Shown here: one piece after another, positions 37,134 through 46,178 of the stretch
How positions within the stretch are numbered: the stretch's first letter is position 1
Layout of the letters: every line of letters begins with the position of its first letter
Assembly: GCF_008040165.1 (NCBI RefSeq)
Contig: NZ_VRUR01000002.1
Coordinates: 1,302,001-1,366,000 of the forward strand
Origin: Flagellimonas hymeniacidonis
GTDB taxonomy: Bacteria; Bacteroidota; Bacteroidia; Flavobacteriales; Flavobacteriaceae
DNA: 64,000 bases
Direction of reading: 5' to 3'
Translations under genes and position numbers: made by a program
Notes under the pieces: generated by a model
Seen by the model: the letters and a program-made list of their open reading frames with translations, nothing else
Told to the model about the DNA's origin: nothing
Database searches by the model: none

Positions 37134-38117
37134 ATGGATCTTCATATTGTAAAAAAAGTCCTTTTCACCCTCTGTCTTATTCCCCTTTTTACCAGCGCAC
37201 AATATACGGACGTTATCAATTCTAACAGGCCAGGTAGAGCGGTAAGTGCTTATGCTGTAGGAAAAAACGTAGTTCAGGCGGAAGTAGGGCTTGTATATGA
37301 ACAACAAGATGATGCTTCAATAAATTCTGACTCCAATATTTTTGGCGCAGATATTTCCCTTAGATATGGGTTGCTTTTTGAAACATTGGAGATCAACTAT
37401 GAAGGAACTTTTATAAACCAAAACATAACGTTTACCGATTTAGGCACAGATGAAACCAGAACGGATTTCACTAGAAATAGATTAGGACTCAAATATCTCA
37501 TTTTCGACCCTTTTAAAAATCCAGAAAACAACAAACCGAACTTATATAGCTGGAGAGCCAATAATGTTTTTCAATGGAAAAATTTAATTCCAGCAGTTTC
37601 TCTTTACGGAGGAGCAACATTTAATTTGGGAGAGAATCCATTCTACGTAGGTGATCCAACCATTTCGTACCGTGGGGCAATTGCCACGCAAAGTCGGCTT
37701 TCACCAAGATTTGTGCTTATTTCCAACATTGCTTATGACAGAATTGGAACAGATTTTCCAGAACTGAGCTATGCGGTTTCAGTCACCCATGCCTTTAGAG
37801 ATCCTAAATGGAGTGTTTTTATTGAGAACCAGGGCATAAAAAGTGATCGGTATTCAGATATTTTATTGCGCACTGGTGTGGCGTATTTAATTAGTCCGAA
37901 TTTTCAGGCCGATTTTCATCTGGGCTCCAATTTTAAAAATTCACCCTCCCGTATTTTTGCTGTTTTGGGTTTTTCACAACGTTTAGATTTTCATAAAGAC
38001 AAGTTGGTCCCTATCGAAGATCAAAAGACAGGTGTAAATGGAAAGATCCGTAAAAAAGATGTCAAAAAGAAAAGAAAGAAAAAGAAAAAAAAGGATAAAG
38101 ATGATCTAGACTTCTAA
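37134..38117 (+). CDS. Outer-membrane beta-barrel protein (phenol-degradation MetA-like family)
   Basis: Predicted 327-residue exported barrel. Residues 1-23 are a signal peptide; the start NSNRPGRAVSAYAVGKNVVQ and alternating strand pattern resemble the PF13557-type transporter family, whose members are mostly uncharacterised despite the name. The last 22 residues are nearly all Lys, Arg and Asp (runs of Lys up to six), an unusual tail for a barrel. It is divergent from the DUF4834 gene. Function not known. Confidence 0.75.
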   Translation: MDLHIVKKVLFTLCLIPLFTSAQYTDVINSNRPGRAVSAYAVGKNVVQAEVGLVYEQQDDASINSDSNIFGADISLRYGLLFETLEINYEGTFINQNITFTDLGTDETRTDFTRNRLGLKYLIFDPFKNPENNKPNLYSWRANNVFQWKNLIPAVSLYGGATFNLGENPFYVGDPTISYRGAIATQSRLSPRFVLISNIAYDRIGTDFPELSYAVSVTHAFRDPKWSVFIENQGIKSDRYSDILLRTGVAYLISPNFQADFHLGSNFKNSPSRIFAVLGFSQRLDFHKDKLVPIEDQKTGVNGKIRKKDVKKKRKKKKKKDKDDLDF

Positions 38118-38183
38118 GTTTTACAGCTATCATTTTTCTTCTGATTAGAATATTGCTAATATTGGCCTTACAAAAATTAATGT

Positions 38184-39302
38184 ATGGTCACCATTAAGCA
38201 AGCGCAGTCCAAAGCTGATTTAAAAAAATTTGTAAAGTTTCCATTTTCCCTCTATAAAGATTCTCCATATTGGGTGCCACCCATTATTAACGACGAACTT
38301 GAATCTTTTAATCCTGATAAAAATCCAGTTTTCAAGAGCGCTGAAGCTTCATTTTACCTTGCTTACAAGGATGATAAGATTGTAGGCCGTGTTGCTGCAA
38401 TCGTCAATTGGTTGGAAGTAAAGGAACAGAACCTTAAAAAAATGAGGTTTGGCTGGTTTGATTTTGTTAACGATTTTGAAGTATCTGAAGCCTTATTACA
38501 AAAAGTTGAAGAAGTAGGAAAGCAACATCAACTAAACTATATGGAGGGTCCTGTAGGATTTTCCAATTTAGATAAGGTAGGTGTGCTTATTGAAGGGTTT
38601 GACCATATTGGAAATATGATTACGTGGTACAATCATCCATACTATCAATCCCATTATGAAAAACATGGTTTTGTAAAGGAAAAAGGATATTTAGAAGACA
38701 AGTTTTTATTTGCCAATGCTGACCCAAAAATCTTTTATAAAGCCAATTTATTAATAAAAAAACGCTACAAGCTTCGAGAGCTAAATTTTACAAACAGCAA
38801 GGATATTATGCCTTGGGTAGATAAAATGTTTGATTTATTCAATAGTTCTTACGCCAGTCTTTCCTCTTTTGTTAAAATCACAGATGTTCAGAAAGAATAC
38901 TTTAAGAAGAAATATATAAGCTTTATTAATCCGGAGTACATCAAATTTGTCGTGGACGAACAAGATCAACTTGTAGCTTTCGCCATTGTAATGCCTTCGT
39001 TTTCAAAAGCGCTTCAAAAAGCTAAAGGAAAGTTATTCCCAACGGGAGTCTTTCATTTGCTAAAAGCTAAAAAACAAAGCAAGGATGTAATTTTCTATTT
39101 GATCGGTATTCGTCCGGAATATCAAAGTAAGGGGGTAACAGCCATTATTTTTAATGAATACTACAATACCTTTCAAAAAAGAGGAATCGTAAATTGCATT
39201 AGAACTCCGGAGTTGGAGGAGAATACTGCTATACGGCAAATATGGAAACATTTTGATCCTGTTACCCATAAAAAGAGAAGAACCTATCGAAAGGATTTAT
39301 GA
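38184..39302 (+). CDS. GNAT-fold family protein of unknown substrate
   Basis: Predicted 372-residue soluble protein. Two regions look like acetyltransferase folds: residues about 40-190 (FYLAYKDDKIVGRVAAIVNW, then YMEGPVGF) and about 230-350 (FVVDEQDQLVAFAIVMPS, LIGIRPEYQSKGV, the acyl-CoA-loop-like part). It is a double GNAT domain seen in many Bacteroidota. The acceptor is unknown. Some databases give it other enzyme names, which I regard as unsupported. Confidence 0.72.
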   Translation: MVTIKQAQSKADLKKFVKFPFSLYKDSPYWVPPIINDELESFNPDKNPVFKSAEASFYLAYKDDKIVGRVAAIVNWLEVKEQNLKKMRFGWFDFVNDFEVSEALLQKVEEVGKQHQLNYMEGPVGFSNLDKVGVLIEGFDHIGNMITWYNHPYYQSHYEKHGFVKEKGYLEDKFLFANADPKIFYKANLLIKKRYKLRELNFTNSKDIMPWVDKMFDLFNSSYASLSSFVKITDVQKEYFKKKYISFINPEYIKFVVDEQDQLVAFAIVMPSFSKALQKAKGKLFPTGVFHLLKAKKQSKDVIFYLIGIRPEYQSKGVTAIIFNEYYNTFQKRGIVNCIRTPELEENTAIRQIWKHFDPVTHKKRRTYRKDL

Positions 39303-39345
39303 TTTAGTATATACGGTTATATGCCTATCTGTTAAGCCTTAGCCT

Positions 39346-39900
39346 ATGAAAAAAATTTGTGTGTTATTTTTTGTGCTTTCACTAGGGTGCGCCAAAACTA
39401 GTAAAGTCAAGAAAGATAGCCCTGCTTTGTACACCTATGATGTCGAGGAGCGAATAAAGGAACTAGATATTACACTAGCTCCTCAAAAGTTACCTAAAGG
39501 CCTAAAAATTGCAATGGCAACAACAAGCAATAACCTTGTTTATTTATCAGGAAATGGCCCAATAAAGCCTTCAGGAGAACGTATAATAGGAAAAGTTGGG
39601 GTTGACTTAACTGTTGAAGAAGGATATGAGGCAGCCCGAATAACAGCAATTAACCACTTAAGTATTTTAAAAGAAGAAATTGGAGACCTTAATAAGGTGG
39701 TAAGGATTGTAAAAGTGCTTGGTATGGTAAATTCGAACAGTTCATTTGAAGATCACCCCAAAGTGATTAATGGGTATTCAGATGTACTGGTGGAAATTTT
39801 TGGGGAAAGAGGAAAACATTCTCGATCTGCAGTAGGTATGGCTTCACTGCCATGGAACTTGGCTTGCGAAGTTGAAACAATCGTTGAGATACAACCCTAG
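39346..39900 (+). CDS. RidA-like lipoprotein (exported Rid-family protein)
   Basis: Predicted 184-residue protein. Residues 1-15 form a lipoprotein signal (MKKICVLFFVLSLGC), lipidated Cys15, so it is probably attached to the inner or outer membrane. The rest is a Rid/YjgF fold: VYLSGNGPIKPSGERIIGKV, DLNKVVRIVKVLGMVNS and GKHSRSAVGMASLPW. Cytosolic RidA removes reactive enamines made by PLP enzymes; finding an exported form is unusual. The next gene is an aminotransferase with an export signal, 87 bases away. Confidence 0.85.
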   Translation: MKKICVLFFVLSLGCAKTSKVKKDSPALYTYDVEERIKELDITLAPQKLPKGLKIAMATTSNNLVYLSGNGPIKPSGERIIGKVGVDLTVEEGYEAARITAINHLSILKEEIGDLNKVVRIVKVLGMVNSNSSFEDHPKVINGYSDVLVEIFGERGKHSRSAVGMASLPWNLACEVETIVEIQP

Positions 39901-39987
39901 CCTTTCATCATTACATTGAATTTTTGGTTATTTTTAGTCAAGTGCTAATCTATTTTCCCGCGCGGAAATCACTCTAAAGTCTTAAGG

Positions 39988-41088
39988 ATGAACAACAGAA
40001 GAAATTGGCTAAAACAAGTAGGGCTCGGTATTGCTGGATTAGGATTGAGCAGTTTTGATTCGGTATCCTTTGATGAAAATTTCAGCCTTCAACATGCTTT
40101 CGATGAGGACACTATCTTTTTAAGTTCAAATGAAAATCCATATGGTCCTTCTCCAATGGCAAAAAATGCCATGATAGAAAGCCTTTCTAAAAGCAATCGA
40201 TATGGCATGGAAATCACTATGCAGCTGGCCCGTGCCCTAGCTGAAAAAAATCAAGTTTCCAGTGATAACATAATAATGAGTCCCGGTTCATCAGCCATAC
40301 TAGACATAGTGGCAAGATTTGCCGGAATGCAAAAAGGGAATTTTGTAACCGCAGAACCCACATTTAACTATTGGGGATCTGTAGCTGAGGCATTGGGCCT
40401 AAAGAAAATAGGAGTATCATTAACTGACGATAAAAAGCATGATCTAGATACCATATTAAAGGCCATTACTTCAGAAACCAGATTGGTATATGTGTGTAAC
40501 CCTAATAACCCCACAGGAACCATTTGTGAACATGAAGAGCTAAAATCTTTTATCGAAAGAGCATCGCAGAATGCCTTGGTCCTTTTAGATGAGGCATATT
40601 TGGAGTTTACCGATGAAAAATCTATGACAGCGATGGTGAAGACCAACAAAAATCTCATCATTGCCAAAACGTTTTCAAAAATCTATGGATTGGCTGGGGC
40701 AAGAATTGGTTATGCGCTTGCCCATAGCGATACCATTAAAAAACTAAAACAACTGCAAACATGGGCTGGTATTGCCCTAAGTGTTGTTTCCTCTTCGGCT
40801 GCCCTTGCAAGCTTAAATGACAATACGTTTATTGATTCTACTCGGAATTTTAATAAAGATGCCAGAACATATGCCATTACAGAACTGGAAAGAATTGGCA
40901 TTCCCTGCATTCCTTCCTACACTAACTTTATCTATTTTTCCTTAAAAGATTATGAAAAGGACTTTTTCCAACAATTAAAAGCGGCCAATATTATTGGCAC
41001 AAGAATTTATGAAACAGAAGGGGAATGGTCACGAATCACTGTTGGAACAATGGACGAAATGAAAGCTTTGTCAAAGGCTTTGGGTTAA
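39988..41088 (+). CDS. Exported aminotransferase (histidinol-phosphate aminotransferase-like, class I/II)
   Basis: Predicted 366-residue PLP enzyme. The N-terminus has a Tat-type signal, NRRNWLKQVGLGIAGLGLSS (twin Arg, hydrophobic stretch). The core is HisC-like: FLSSNENPYGPSPMA, the VYVCNPNNPTGT motif, the Asp in LLDEAYLEF, and the Schiff-base Lys in TFSKIYGLAGARIGYA. Because Tat carries folded cofactor enzymes, export with PLP is possible. It is probably not the biosynthetic HisC. It ends 4 bases from the convergent gene 41093. Confidence 0.87.
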   Translation: MNNRRNWLKQVGLGIAGLGLSSFDSVSFDENFSLQHAFDEDTIFLSSNENPYGPSPMAKNAMIESLSKSNRYGMEITMQLARALAEKNQVSSDNIIMSPGSSAILDIVARFAGMQKGNFVTAEPTFNYWGSVAEALGLKKIGVSLTDDKKHDLDTILKAITSETRLVYVCNPNNPTGTICEHEELKSFIERASQNALVLLDEAYLEFTDEKSMTAMVKTNKNLIIAKTFSKIYGLAGARIGYALAHSDTIKKLKQLQTWAGIALSVVSSSAALASLNDNTFIDSTRNFNKDARTYAITELERIGIPCIPSYTNFIYFSLKDYEKDFFQQLKAANIIGTRIYETEGEWSRITVGTMDEMKALSKALG

Positions 41089-41092
41089 AATC

Positions 41093-42352
41093 TTATTCCC
41101 CCATGGCCGCTGCAACAGCTGCCGACAATCGCTTATAGGTGCCATTTTGAAGCCTTTCCCGTATACTCGAAAAAGCATCTAATGTTTCAGCGATATCTTG
41201 CATGGTGTGCGTAGCAGTAGGAATCAATCTGAGTAGAATTAATCCTTTAGGTATTACAGGATAAACTACTATAGAACAGAATATTCCATGATTTTCTCTC
41301 AAATCCTTAACCAAAGCCATAGCTTCTGGGATACTCCCGTTTAAATATACCGGTGTTACACAACTTGTGGTGGTACCAATATCAAAACCACGCTCTTTAA
41401 GTCCATTCTGTAGCGCATTAACATTCTCCCAAAGCTTAGCTTTAAGTTCTGGCATCGTGCGCAACATATCCAAACGTTTTAAGGCTCCCTTTACATAAAC
41501 CATAGGTAATGATTTAGCAAACATCTGGGACCTTAAATTATACTTTAAATACTCTATGATTTCCTTATCTGCAGCTACAAAAGCCCCAATACCCGCCATA
41601 GATTTGGCAAAAGTTGCCAAGTAAACATCAATATCATCTTGGATTCCTTGCTCCTCGCCTGCTCCAGCTCCCGTTTTGCCCAAGGTTCCAAAACCATGTG
41701 CATCATCCACAAGCAATCTAAACTTGAACTTCTGTTTTAGTGCAACAATTTCCTTTAGAATGCCCTGCTCTCCACGCATTCCAAATACACCCTCAGAAAT
41801 CACTAGAATTCCGCCACCTGTCTCTGTAGCCATCTTTGTTGCCCGCTCCAAGTTTTTCTCTAAACTTTCAGGATCGTTATGCTTAAAGGTGAAACGTTTG
41901 CCCATATGCAAGCGTACTCCATCAATAATGCAAGCATGACAGTCAACATCATATACAATAATATCATCTTTAGATACCAACGCATCTATAACCGACATAA
42001 ATCCTTGATAGCCAAAATTTAATAGGTAAGAAGCTTGTTTATTAACAAATGCAGCCAATTCTTGCTCCAATTGTTCATGGAAATCTGTATGACCACTCAT
42101 CATACGAGCACCCATAGGGAAAGCCGCCCCATACTCATAAGCTGCATCACCATCAACTTTCTTAACCTCGGGTAGATTGGCAAGTCCTAAATAATCATTG
42201 ATACTCCATGTAATGACATCCTTTCCTTGGAATTTCATTCTGTTAGAGATAGGTCCTTCTAATTTTGGGAATACAAAATATCCTTCTGCCTGTGACGCCC
42301 ATTTCCCTAAAGGTCCCTTGTTCTCAATGATTCTATCAAATAAATCTCTCAT
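41093..42352 (-). CDS. Alpha-oxoamine synthase family PLP enzyme, candidate cysteate fatty-acyltransferase
   Basis: Predicted 419-residue enzyme of the KBL/BioF/serine-palmitoyltransferase family. The core has LNFGYQGFMSVIDALVSKDD, the Asp-His of LLVDDAHGFGTLGKTG, and the PLP Lys in ATFAKSMAGIGAF. The family condenses an acyl thioester with an amino acid and loses CO2. Flavobacteria make sulfonolipids by such a condensation with cysteate, and I recall the F. johnsoniae cysteate acyltransferase being of this type and needed for efficient gliding. Serine palmitoyltransferase is the main alternative. The neighbour at 42479 is a cysteine-synthase-like enzyme, compatible with cysteate supply. Confidence 0.78.
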   Translation of the reverse strand: MRDLFDRIIENKGPLGKWASQAEGYFVFPKLEGPISNRMKFQGKDVITWSINDYLGLANLPEVKKVDGDAAYEYGAAFPMGARMMSGHTDFHEQLEQELAAFVNKQASYLLNFGYQGFMSVIDALVSKDDIIVYDVDCHACIIDGVRLHMGKRFTFKHNDPESLEKNLERATKMATETGGGILVISEGVFGMRGEQGILKEIVALKQKFKFRLLVDDAHGFGTLGKTGAGAGEEQGIQDDIDVYLATFAKSMAGIGAFVAADKEIIEYLKYNLRSQMFAKSLPMVYVKGALKRLDMLRTMPELKAKLWENVNALQNGLKERGFDIGTTTSCVTPVYLNGSIPEAMALVKDLRENHGIFCSIVVYPVIPKGLILLRLIPTATHTMQDIAETLDAFSSIRERLQNGTYKRLSAAVAAAMGE

Positions 42353-42375
42353 CTACCTCTAAATTGTTTCAAATG

Positions 42376-42383
42376 CAAAAATA
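42376..42383 (-). promoter_or_regulatory. Candidate -7 promoter element (minus strand TATTTTTG)
   Basis: Matches TAnnTTTG on the minus strand, 23 bases upstream of the ATG of the oxoamine-synthase gene at 42352. It lies after the terminator of the upstream gene in the transcribed direction, so this gene likely has its own promoter. Confidence 0.35.
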
Positions 42384-42428
42384 TAGATTTTTGCTAAGCT
42401 CACATAACGAAATTTGTATATAAAAAAA

Positions 42429-42449
42429 CGGCAATGTAATCCATTGCCG
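42429..42449 (-). terminator. Intrinsic terminator of the cysteine-synthase-like gene
   Basis: CGGCAATG (42429-42436) pairs with CATTGCCG (42442-42449). On the minus strand the hairpin is followed by a run of seven T (plus-strand A run at 42422-42428). It ends transcription of the gene at 42479-43519. Confidence 0.85.
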
Positions 42450-42478
42450 CTCAGACTCTTAATACATCAATTTGAGTT

Positions 42479-43519
42479 TTACTTGATGTATTCTATTTTT
42501 TCTGGGGTTTCAGCATTCTGAATATCGAAAAATCCTTGATTTTCCATCCATTCATTACTGTATACCTTGCTCATATATCTTGACCCATGATCAGGGAAGA
42601 TAACTACAACATTGCTATCTTCTGAAAATTCGCCTTCTGTGTTTAATTGATATAAGGCCTGCATTGCAGCACCACTGGTATAGCCAACGAACATTCCCTC
42701 TGTATGCGCAATTTTTCTGGCCATATGGGCACTTTCCCCATCAGTAACCTTCACATAGCGATCAATGCAGTTGAAATCAGTAGCTGTAGGAATCAAATTT
42801 TTGCCAAGGCCTTCTATTCTATAGGGATACACCTCATTATGGTCAAATTCGCCTGTTTCGTGGTATTTTTTAAGTACAGAACCATAGGCGTCCACACCTA
42901 AAATTTTTACATCTGGGTTTTGCTCCTTTAGGTATTGGGCAATTCCCGAAATAGTACCTCCTGTTCCGCTACATGCAACCAAATGTGTAATAGCCCCATT
43001 CGTCTGATTCCAGATTTCTGGCCCCGTTGTTTCATAATGCGCCTTTATGTTAAGCTCATTAAAATATTGATTGATATATATAGAATTATTGGTTTCGCTA
43101 TGCAAGCGTTTTGCGACTTCGTAATATGATCTAGGGTCATCTGCACTAACATGCGCAGGGCAGACATATACTTTTGCCCCCATAGACCGAAGCATGTCTA
43201 TCTTATCTGGTGAAGATTTTGAACTTACTGCCAAAATACATTTGTATCCTTTTACAATACTCACCATTGCCAAACTAAAGCCGGTATTACCAGAGGTAGT
43301 CTCAATAATTGTGCTCCCTGGTTTGAGCAGCCCTTTGCGTTCTGCTTCTTCAATGATGTAGGCCGCTATTCTGTCCTTTGATGAATGCCCAGGGTTAAAT
43401 GCCTCAATCTTGGCATAAAAATTTCCGGTAAGTGGCTCGGTAATCTTGTTTAACCTAACTAGGGGGGTATTTCCAATTAAATCTAGGATATTGCTATGCG
43501 CATTTATCTGTTTTTCCAT
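42479..43519 (-). CDS. Cysteine synthase / cystathionine beta-synthase-like PLP enzyme
   Basis: Predicted 346-residue fold-type II PLP enzyme. It shows [11 protein letters not shown], the Lys of GHSSKDRIA that binds PLP, the SGNTG substrate loop and the phosphate-binding GTGGTISG. The C-terminal [12 protein letters not shown] is more like cystathionine beta-synthase catalytic cores than short CysK. The chemistry is a beta-replacement on serine, O-acetylserine or phosphoserine; sulfite as the nucleophile would give cysteate. Start ATG 43519 is chosen over GTG 43546. It ends in a terminator, then the oxoamine-synthase-like gene follows on the same strand. Confidence 0.85.
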   Translation of the reverse strand: MEKQINAHSNILDLIGNTPLVRLNKITEPLTGNFYAKIEAFNPGHSSKDRIAAYIIEEAERKGLLKPGSTIIETTSGNTGFSLAMVSIVKGYKCILAVSSKSSPDKIDMLRSMGAKVYVCPAHVSADDPRSYYEVAKRLHSETNNSIYINQYFNELNIKAHYETTGPEIWNQTNGAITHLVACSGTGGTISGIAQYLKEQNPDVKILGVDAYGSVLKKYHETGEFDHNEVYPYRIEGLGKNLIPTATDFNCIDRYVKVTDGESAHMARKIAHTEGMFVGYTSGAAMQALYQLNTEGEFSEDSNVVVIFPDHGSRYMSKVYSNEWMENQGFFDIQNAETPEKIEYIK

Positions 43520-43572
43520 AACTGGTTTTAGGTAATGAATAAACACTGAAAGTCTTCAAAATTTATTCGGCA

Positions 43573-43580
43573 CAAAAATA
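43573..43580 (-). promoter_or_regulatory. Candidate -7 promoter element (minus strand TATTTTTG)
   Basis: Matches TAnnTTTG on the minus strand about 54 bases upstream of the ATG at 43519, in the short spacer after the oligopeptidase gene. No -33 TTG found. Confidence 0.3.
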
Positions 43581-43592
43581 GTATTTTTTAAT

Positions 43593-45728
43593 TTAAGGGG
43601 CTTTACCCTCCAAATCTAATATAAATGCGTACTCTTTGGCTGTTTCCTTTAGGGATTCAAACCTGCCGGAAGCTCCGCCATGGCCAGCATCCATATTGGT
43701 GTCCAAAAACAACAGTTGGTCGTCTGTTTTATGTTCTCTAAGCTTGGCCACCCATTTAGCTGGCTCCCAGTATTGCACTTGGGAATCATGAAGCCCGGTT
43801 GAAACATAAATGTTTGGGTATTCCTTGGCCTCAACATTATCATAAGGTGAATACGATTTCATGTATTCGTAATATTCCTTTTCATTGGGATTCCCCCATT
43901 CGTCATATTCCCCAGTGGTCAAGGGTATGGAATCGTCCAACATTGTAGTCACAACATCCACAAAGGGAACCGAAGCGATAACGCCCTTGTACAGTTCTGG
44001 AGCCATATTGATCACGGCTCCCATCAATAATCCACCTGCAGAGCCCCCACTAGCATACAGATGCTCCGGACTTGTATATTGTTTTTCTATAAGGAATTTA
44101 GAACAGTCGATAAAATCGGTAAATGTGTTCTTCTTCCGAAGCATTTTTCCATCTTCATACCAAGGTCTGCCCAAGTATTCTCCCCCACGAATATGGGAAA
44201 TGGCGTACACAAACCCCCTGTCCAAAAGGCTCAATCTTACAGAAGAAAAATAGGGATCAATCGTACTTCCGTAAGAACCATAGGCATATTGCAGCAACGG
44301 ACTTGTGCCATCCAAAGGGGTGTCTTTGTGGAAAACCAATGAAATTGGAACCTTTACACCATCCCTCGCCGAGGCCCAAACGCGTTGAGTGCGGTAATTG
44401 GATTTATCGAAATCGCCACCCTGCACCTCTAGCTCCTTCAGGATTTTTTGTGTTTTATCTTCCATGTTGAAATCGATGATGGCATAGGGAGCACCCATTT
44501 CATTATAATAATAGCGAAGTTCCTTGGTGTCAAAATCCACGTTTACGGAAGTTCCGGCCACATAGGTCTCACTTTCAAAAGGCAAATAATAGCTATCACT
44601 ACCATCCCAACGGGATATTCGGAGTTCATTAAGGCCATTTTTACGTTCAGAAAGCACATAATGGTCCTTAAAAATATCCACATCCTCAAGCAATACATCT
44701 TCGCGATGGGGAACAAATTCCTCCCAATTGTCAGATGCTGTGTTATTGGAGGAAGTCTTCATCAACTTAAAGTTGGTGGCGCCGTCCTTATTGGTCAAAA
44801 TATAAAAGTGATCTTGGTAATGGGCAATGGAGTACTCAACCCCTATTTCCCGTGGTGAAAACATCTGAAAATTACCATTGGGGTTGTCCGCGTCCAAAAT
44901 CTGGTATTCCGAGGTAAGTGTGCTCATCGAACCGATGATAATGTATTTTCTAGACTTGCTTTTATACACAAAAGCACTAAAAGTCTCATCTTCTTCATGA
45001 AAAACGAGTTCATCCTCAGTGGGCGACGTACCCAAAATGTGCTTATAAATACGATCGGACCGTAGGGTCACCGGGTCTTTTTTGGTATAAAACAGGGTCT
45101 TATTATCATTGGCCCAGACCGAACCGCCCGTAGTATTTTCAATTTTATCAGGGTAGACCTCTCCCGTTTTTAGGTTTTTTATTTGGATATCGAACTGTCT
45201 TCGAGAAACGGTATCCACTCCAAAAGCTGCCACAGTATTATCCTGACTGATGGAAATTCCCTTTAGTTTAAAAAAATCCTGCCCTTTGGCTAGTTCGTTG
45301 CAGTCGAACATGATTTCCTCTGCTGCATCTAAATTCTCTTTTTTCCGGGAATAGACGGGATACCCCTTGTCTTCTTCAAACCGGGTAATGTACCAATAGC
45401 CGTTCAGTTTGTAGGGAACGGAAGAATCGTCCTCCTTGATACGGGATTTCATTTCCAGAAAAAGCTCCTCTTGAAACTTCTTCGTGTGGGCCGTCATTTG
45501 CTCGTAGTATGCATTTTCGGCATTCAGGTAATCAATAACCTCCTGGTCATCCCGGTTTTTCATCCAATAATAGTCATCCACCCTAACATCACCGTGCTTT
45601 TCAAGCTTCGTTGGCTTTTTTTTGGCGATTGGGGGCTTTATCATCAATTCTTCCATATGATTTTTACAAGAGCCAGCAAAAATAAGGCATAAAATGATAA
45701 AACAGCTACTGAAATTGGAATGCTTCAT
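43593..45728 (-). CDS. Oligopeptidase B (S9 family prolyl-oligopeptidase-like), lipoprotein form
   Basis: Predicted 711-residue serine peptidase that cleaves short peptides after basic residues. Residues 1-21 look like a lipoprotein signal (IILCLIFAGSC), so it is probably periplasmic or outer-membrane. The N-terminal beta-propeller spans about 80-450, and the C-terminal alpha/beta-hydrolase domain has the nucleophile GGSAGG, Ser near 560, and the His in MDAGHGGASGR. The S9A oligopeptidase B acidic residues are around DEWGNP. It stands alone, divergent from ybaB. Confidence 0.92.
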   Translation of the reverse strand: MKHSNFSSCFIILCLIFAGSCKNHMEELMIKPPIAKKKPTKLEKHGDVRVDDYYWMKNRDDQEVIDYLNAENAYYEQMTAHTKKFQEELFLEMKSRIKEDDSSVPYKLNGYWYITRFEEDKGYPVYSRKKENLDAAEEIMFDCNELAKGQDFFKLKGISISQDNTVAAFGVDTVSRRQFDIQIKNLKTGEVYPDKIENTTGGSVWANDNKTLFYTKKDPVTLRSDRIYKHILGTSPTEDELVFHEEDETFSAFVYKSKSRKYIIIGSMSTLTSEYQILDADNPNGNFQMFSPREIGVEYSIAHYQDHFYILTNKDGATNFKLMKTSSNNTASDNWEEFVPHREDVLLEDVDIFKDHYVLSERKNGLNELRISRWDGSDSYYLPFESETYVAGTSVNVDFDTKELRYYYNEMGAPYAIIDFNMEDKTQKILKELEVQGGDFDKSNYRTQRVWASARDGVKVPISLVFHKDTPLDGTSPLLQYAYGSYGSTIDPYFSSVRLSLLDRGFVYAISHIRGGEYLGRPWYEDGKMLRKKNTFTDFIDCSKFLIEKQYTSPEHLYASGGSAGGLLMGAVINMAPELYKGVIASVPFVDVVTTMLDDSIPLTTGEYDEWGNPNEKEYYEYMKSYSPYDNVEAKEYPNIYVSTGLHDSQVQYWEPAKWVAKLREHKTDDQLLFLDTNMDAGHGGASGRFESLKETAKEYAFILDLEGKAP

Positions 45729-45752
45729 GGGTTATGATTTGTGCCAAATTAC

Positions 45753-45760
45753 TACATTTG
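45753..45760 (+). promoter_or_regulatory. Candidate -7 promoter element for ybaB (TACATTTG)
   Basis: Matches TAnnTTTG, 27 bases before the ybaB ATG at 45788. No -33 TTG at the expected spacing. Confidence 0.35.
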
Positions 45761-45787
45761 GGTTGTTAAAACGAAAAAAGGAATTCT

Positions 45788-46114
45788 ATGTTTGGAGATA
45801 TCATGGGCATGATGGGTAAACTAAAAGAAACTCAAGAAAAAGTAAAAGCAACCAAAGAGCGTTTAAATACCATTTTGATTGATGAAAAATCCTCTGATGG
45901 GCAACTAAAAATCACACTGACCGCTAACAGAGAGATCAAATCAATAGAAATTGATGATACCCTTTTACAAGATAAAGAGCAACTACAGGATTATTTGGTT
46001 CTTACCCTCAACAAAGCTATTGAAAAAGCCACTGCTGTTCATGAGGCAGAGTTAGCTGCAGTTGCAAAGGAAGGCATGCCCAATATTCCTGGGATGGATT
46101 CTTTGTTTAAATAG
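45788..46114 (+). CDS. YbaB/EbfC family nucleoid-associated protein
   Basis: Predicted 108-residue DNA-binding protein. It starts [20 protein letters not shown], with the central [21 protein letters not shown] of the YbaB fold, and ends in a helix and [11 protein letters not shown]. The family forms dimeric tweezers on DNA. It is monocistronic here, not next to dnaX or recR as in many bacteria. Confidence 0.92.
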   Translation: MFGDIMGMMGKLKETQEKVKATKERLNTILIDEKSSDGQLKITLTANREIKSIEIDDTLLQDKEQLQDYLVLTLNKAIEKATAVHEAELAAVAKEGMPNIPGMDSLFK

Positions 46115-46178
46115 TTGTCGGTTGATGGTTAATGGAAATCAGACATTACCTTGACAACTGCTTACTTTTTACTGTTTA

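Noticed and set aside
39988-41088. Biosynthetic histidinol-phosphate aminotransferase (hisC)
   Set aside because: The N-terminal Tat-type signal and lack of other his genes nearby argue against the housekeeping role.
46112-46160. Hairpin between ybaB and the threonine aldolase gene
   Set aside because: GTTGTC/GACAAC can pair, but the stem is short with a long loop and no T-run; too weak to call a terminator.
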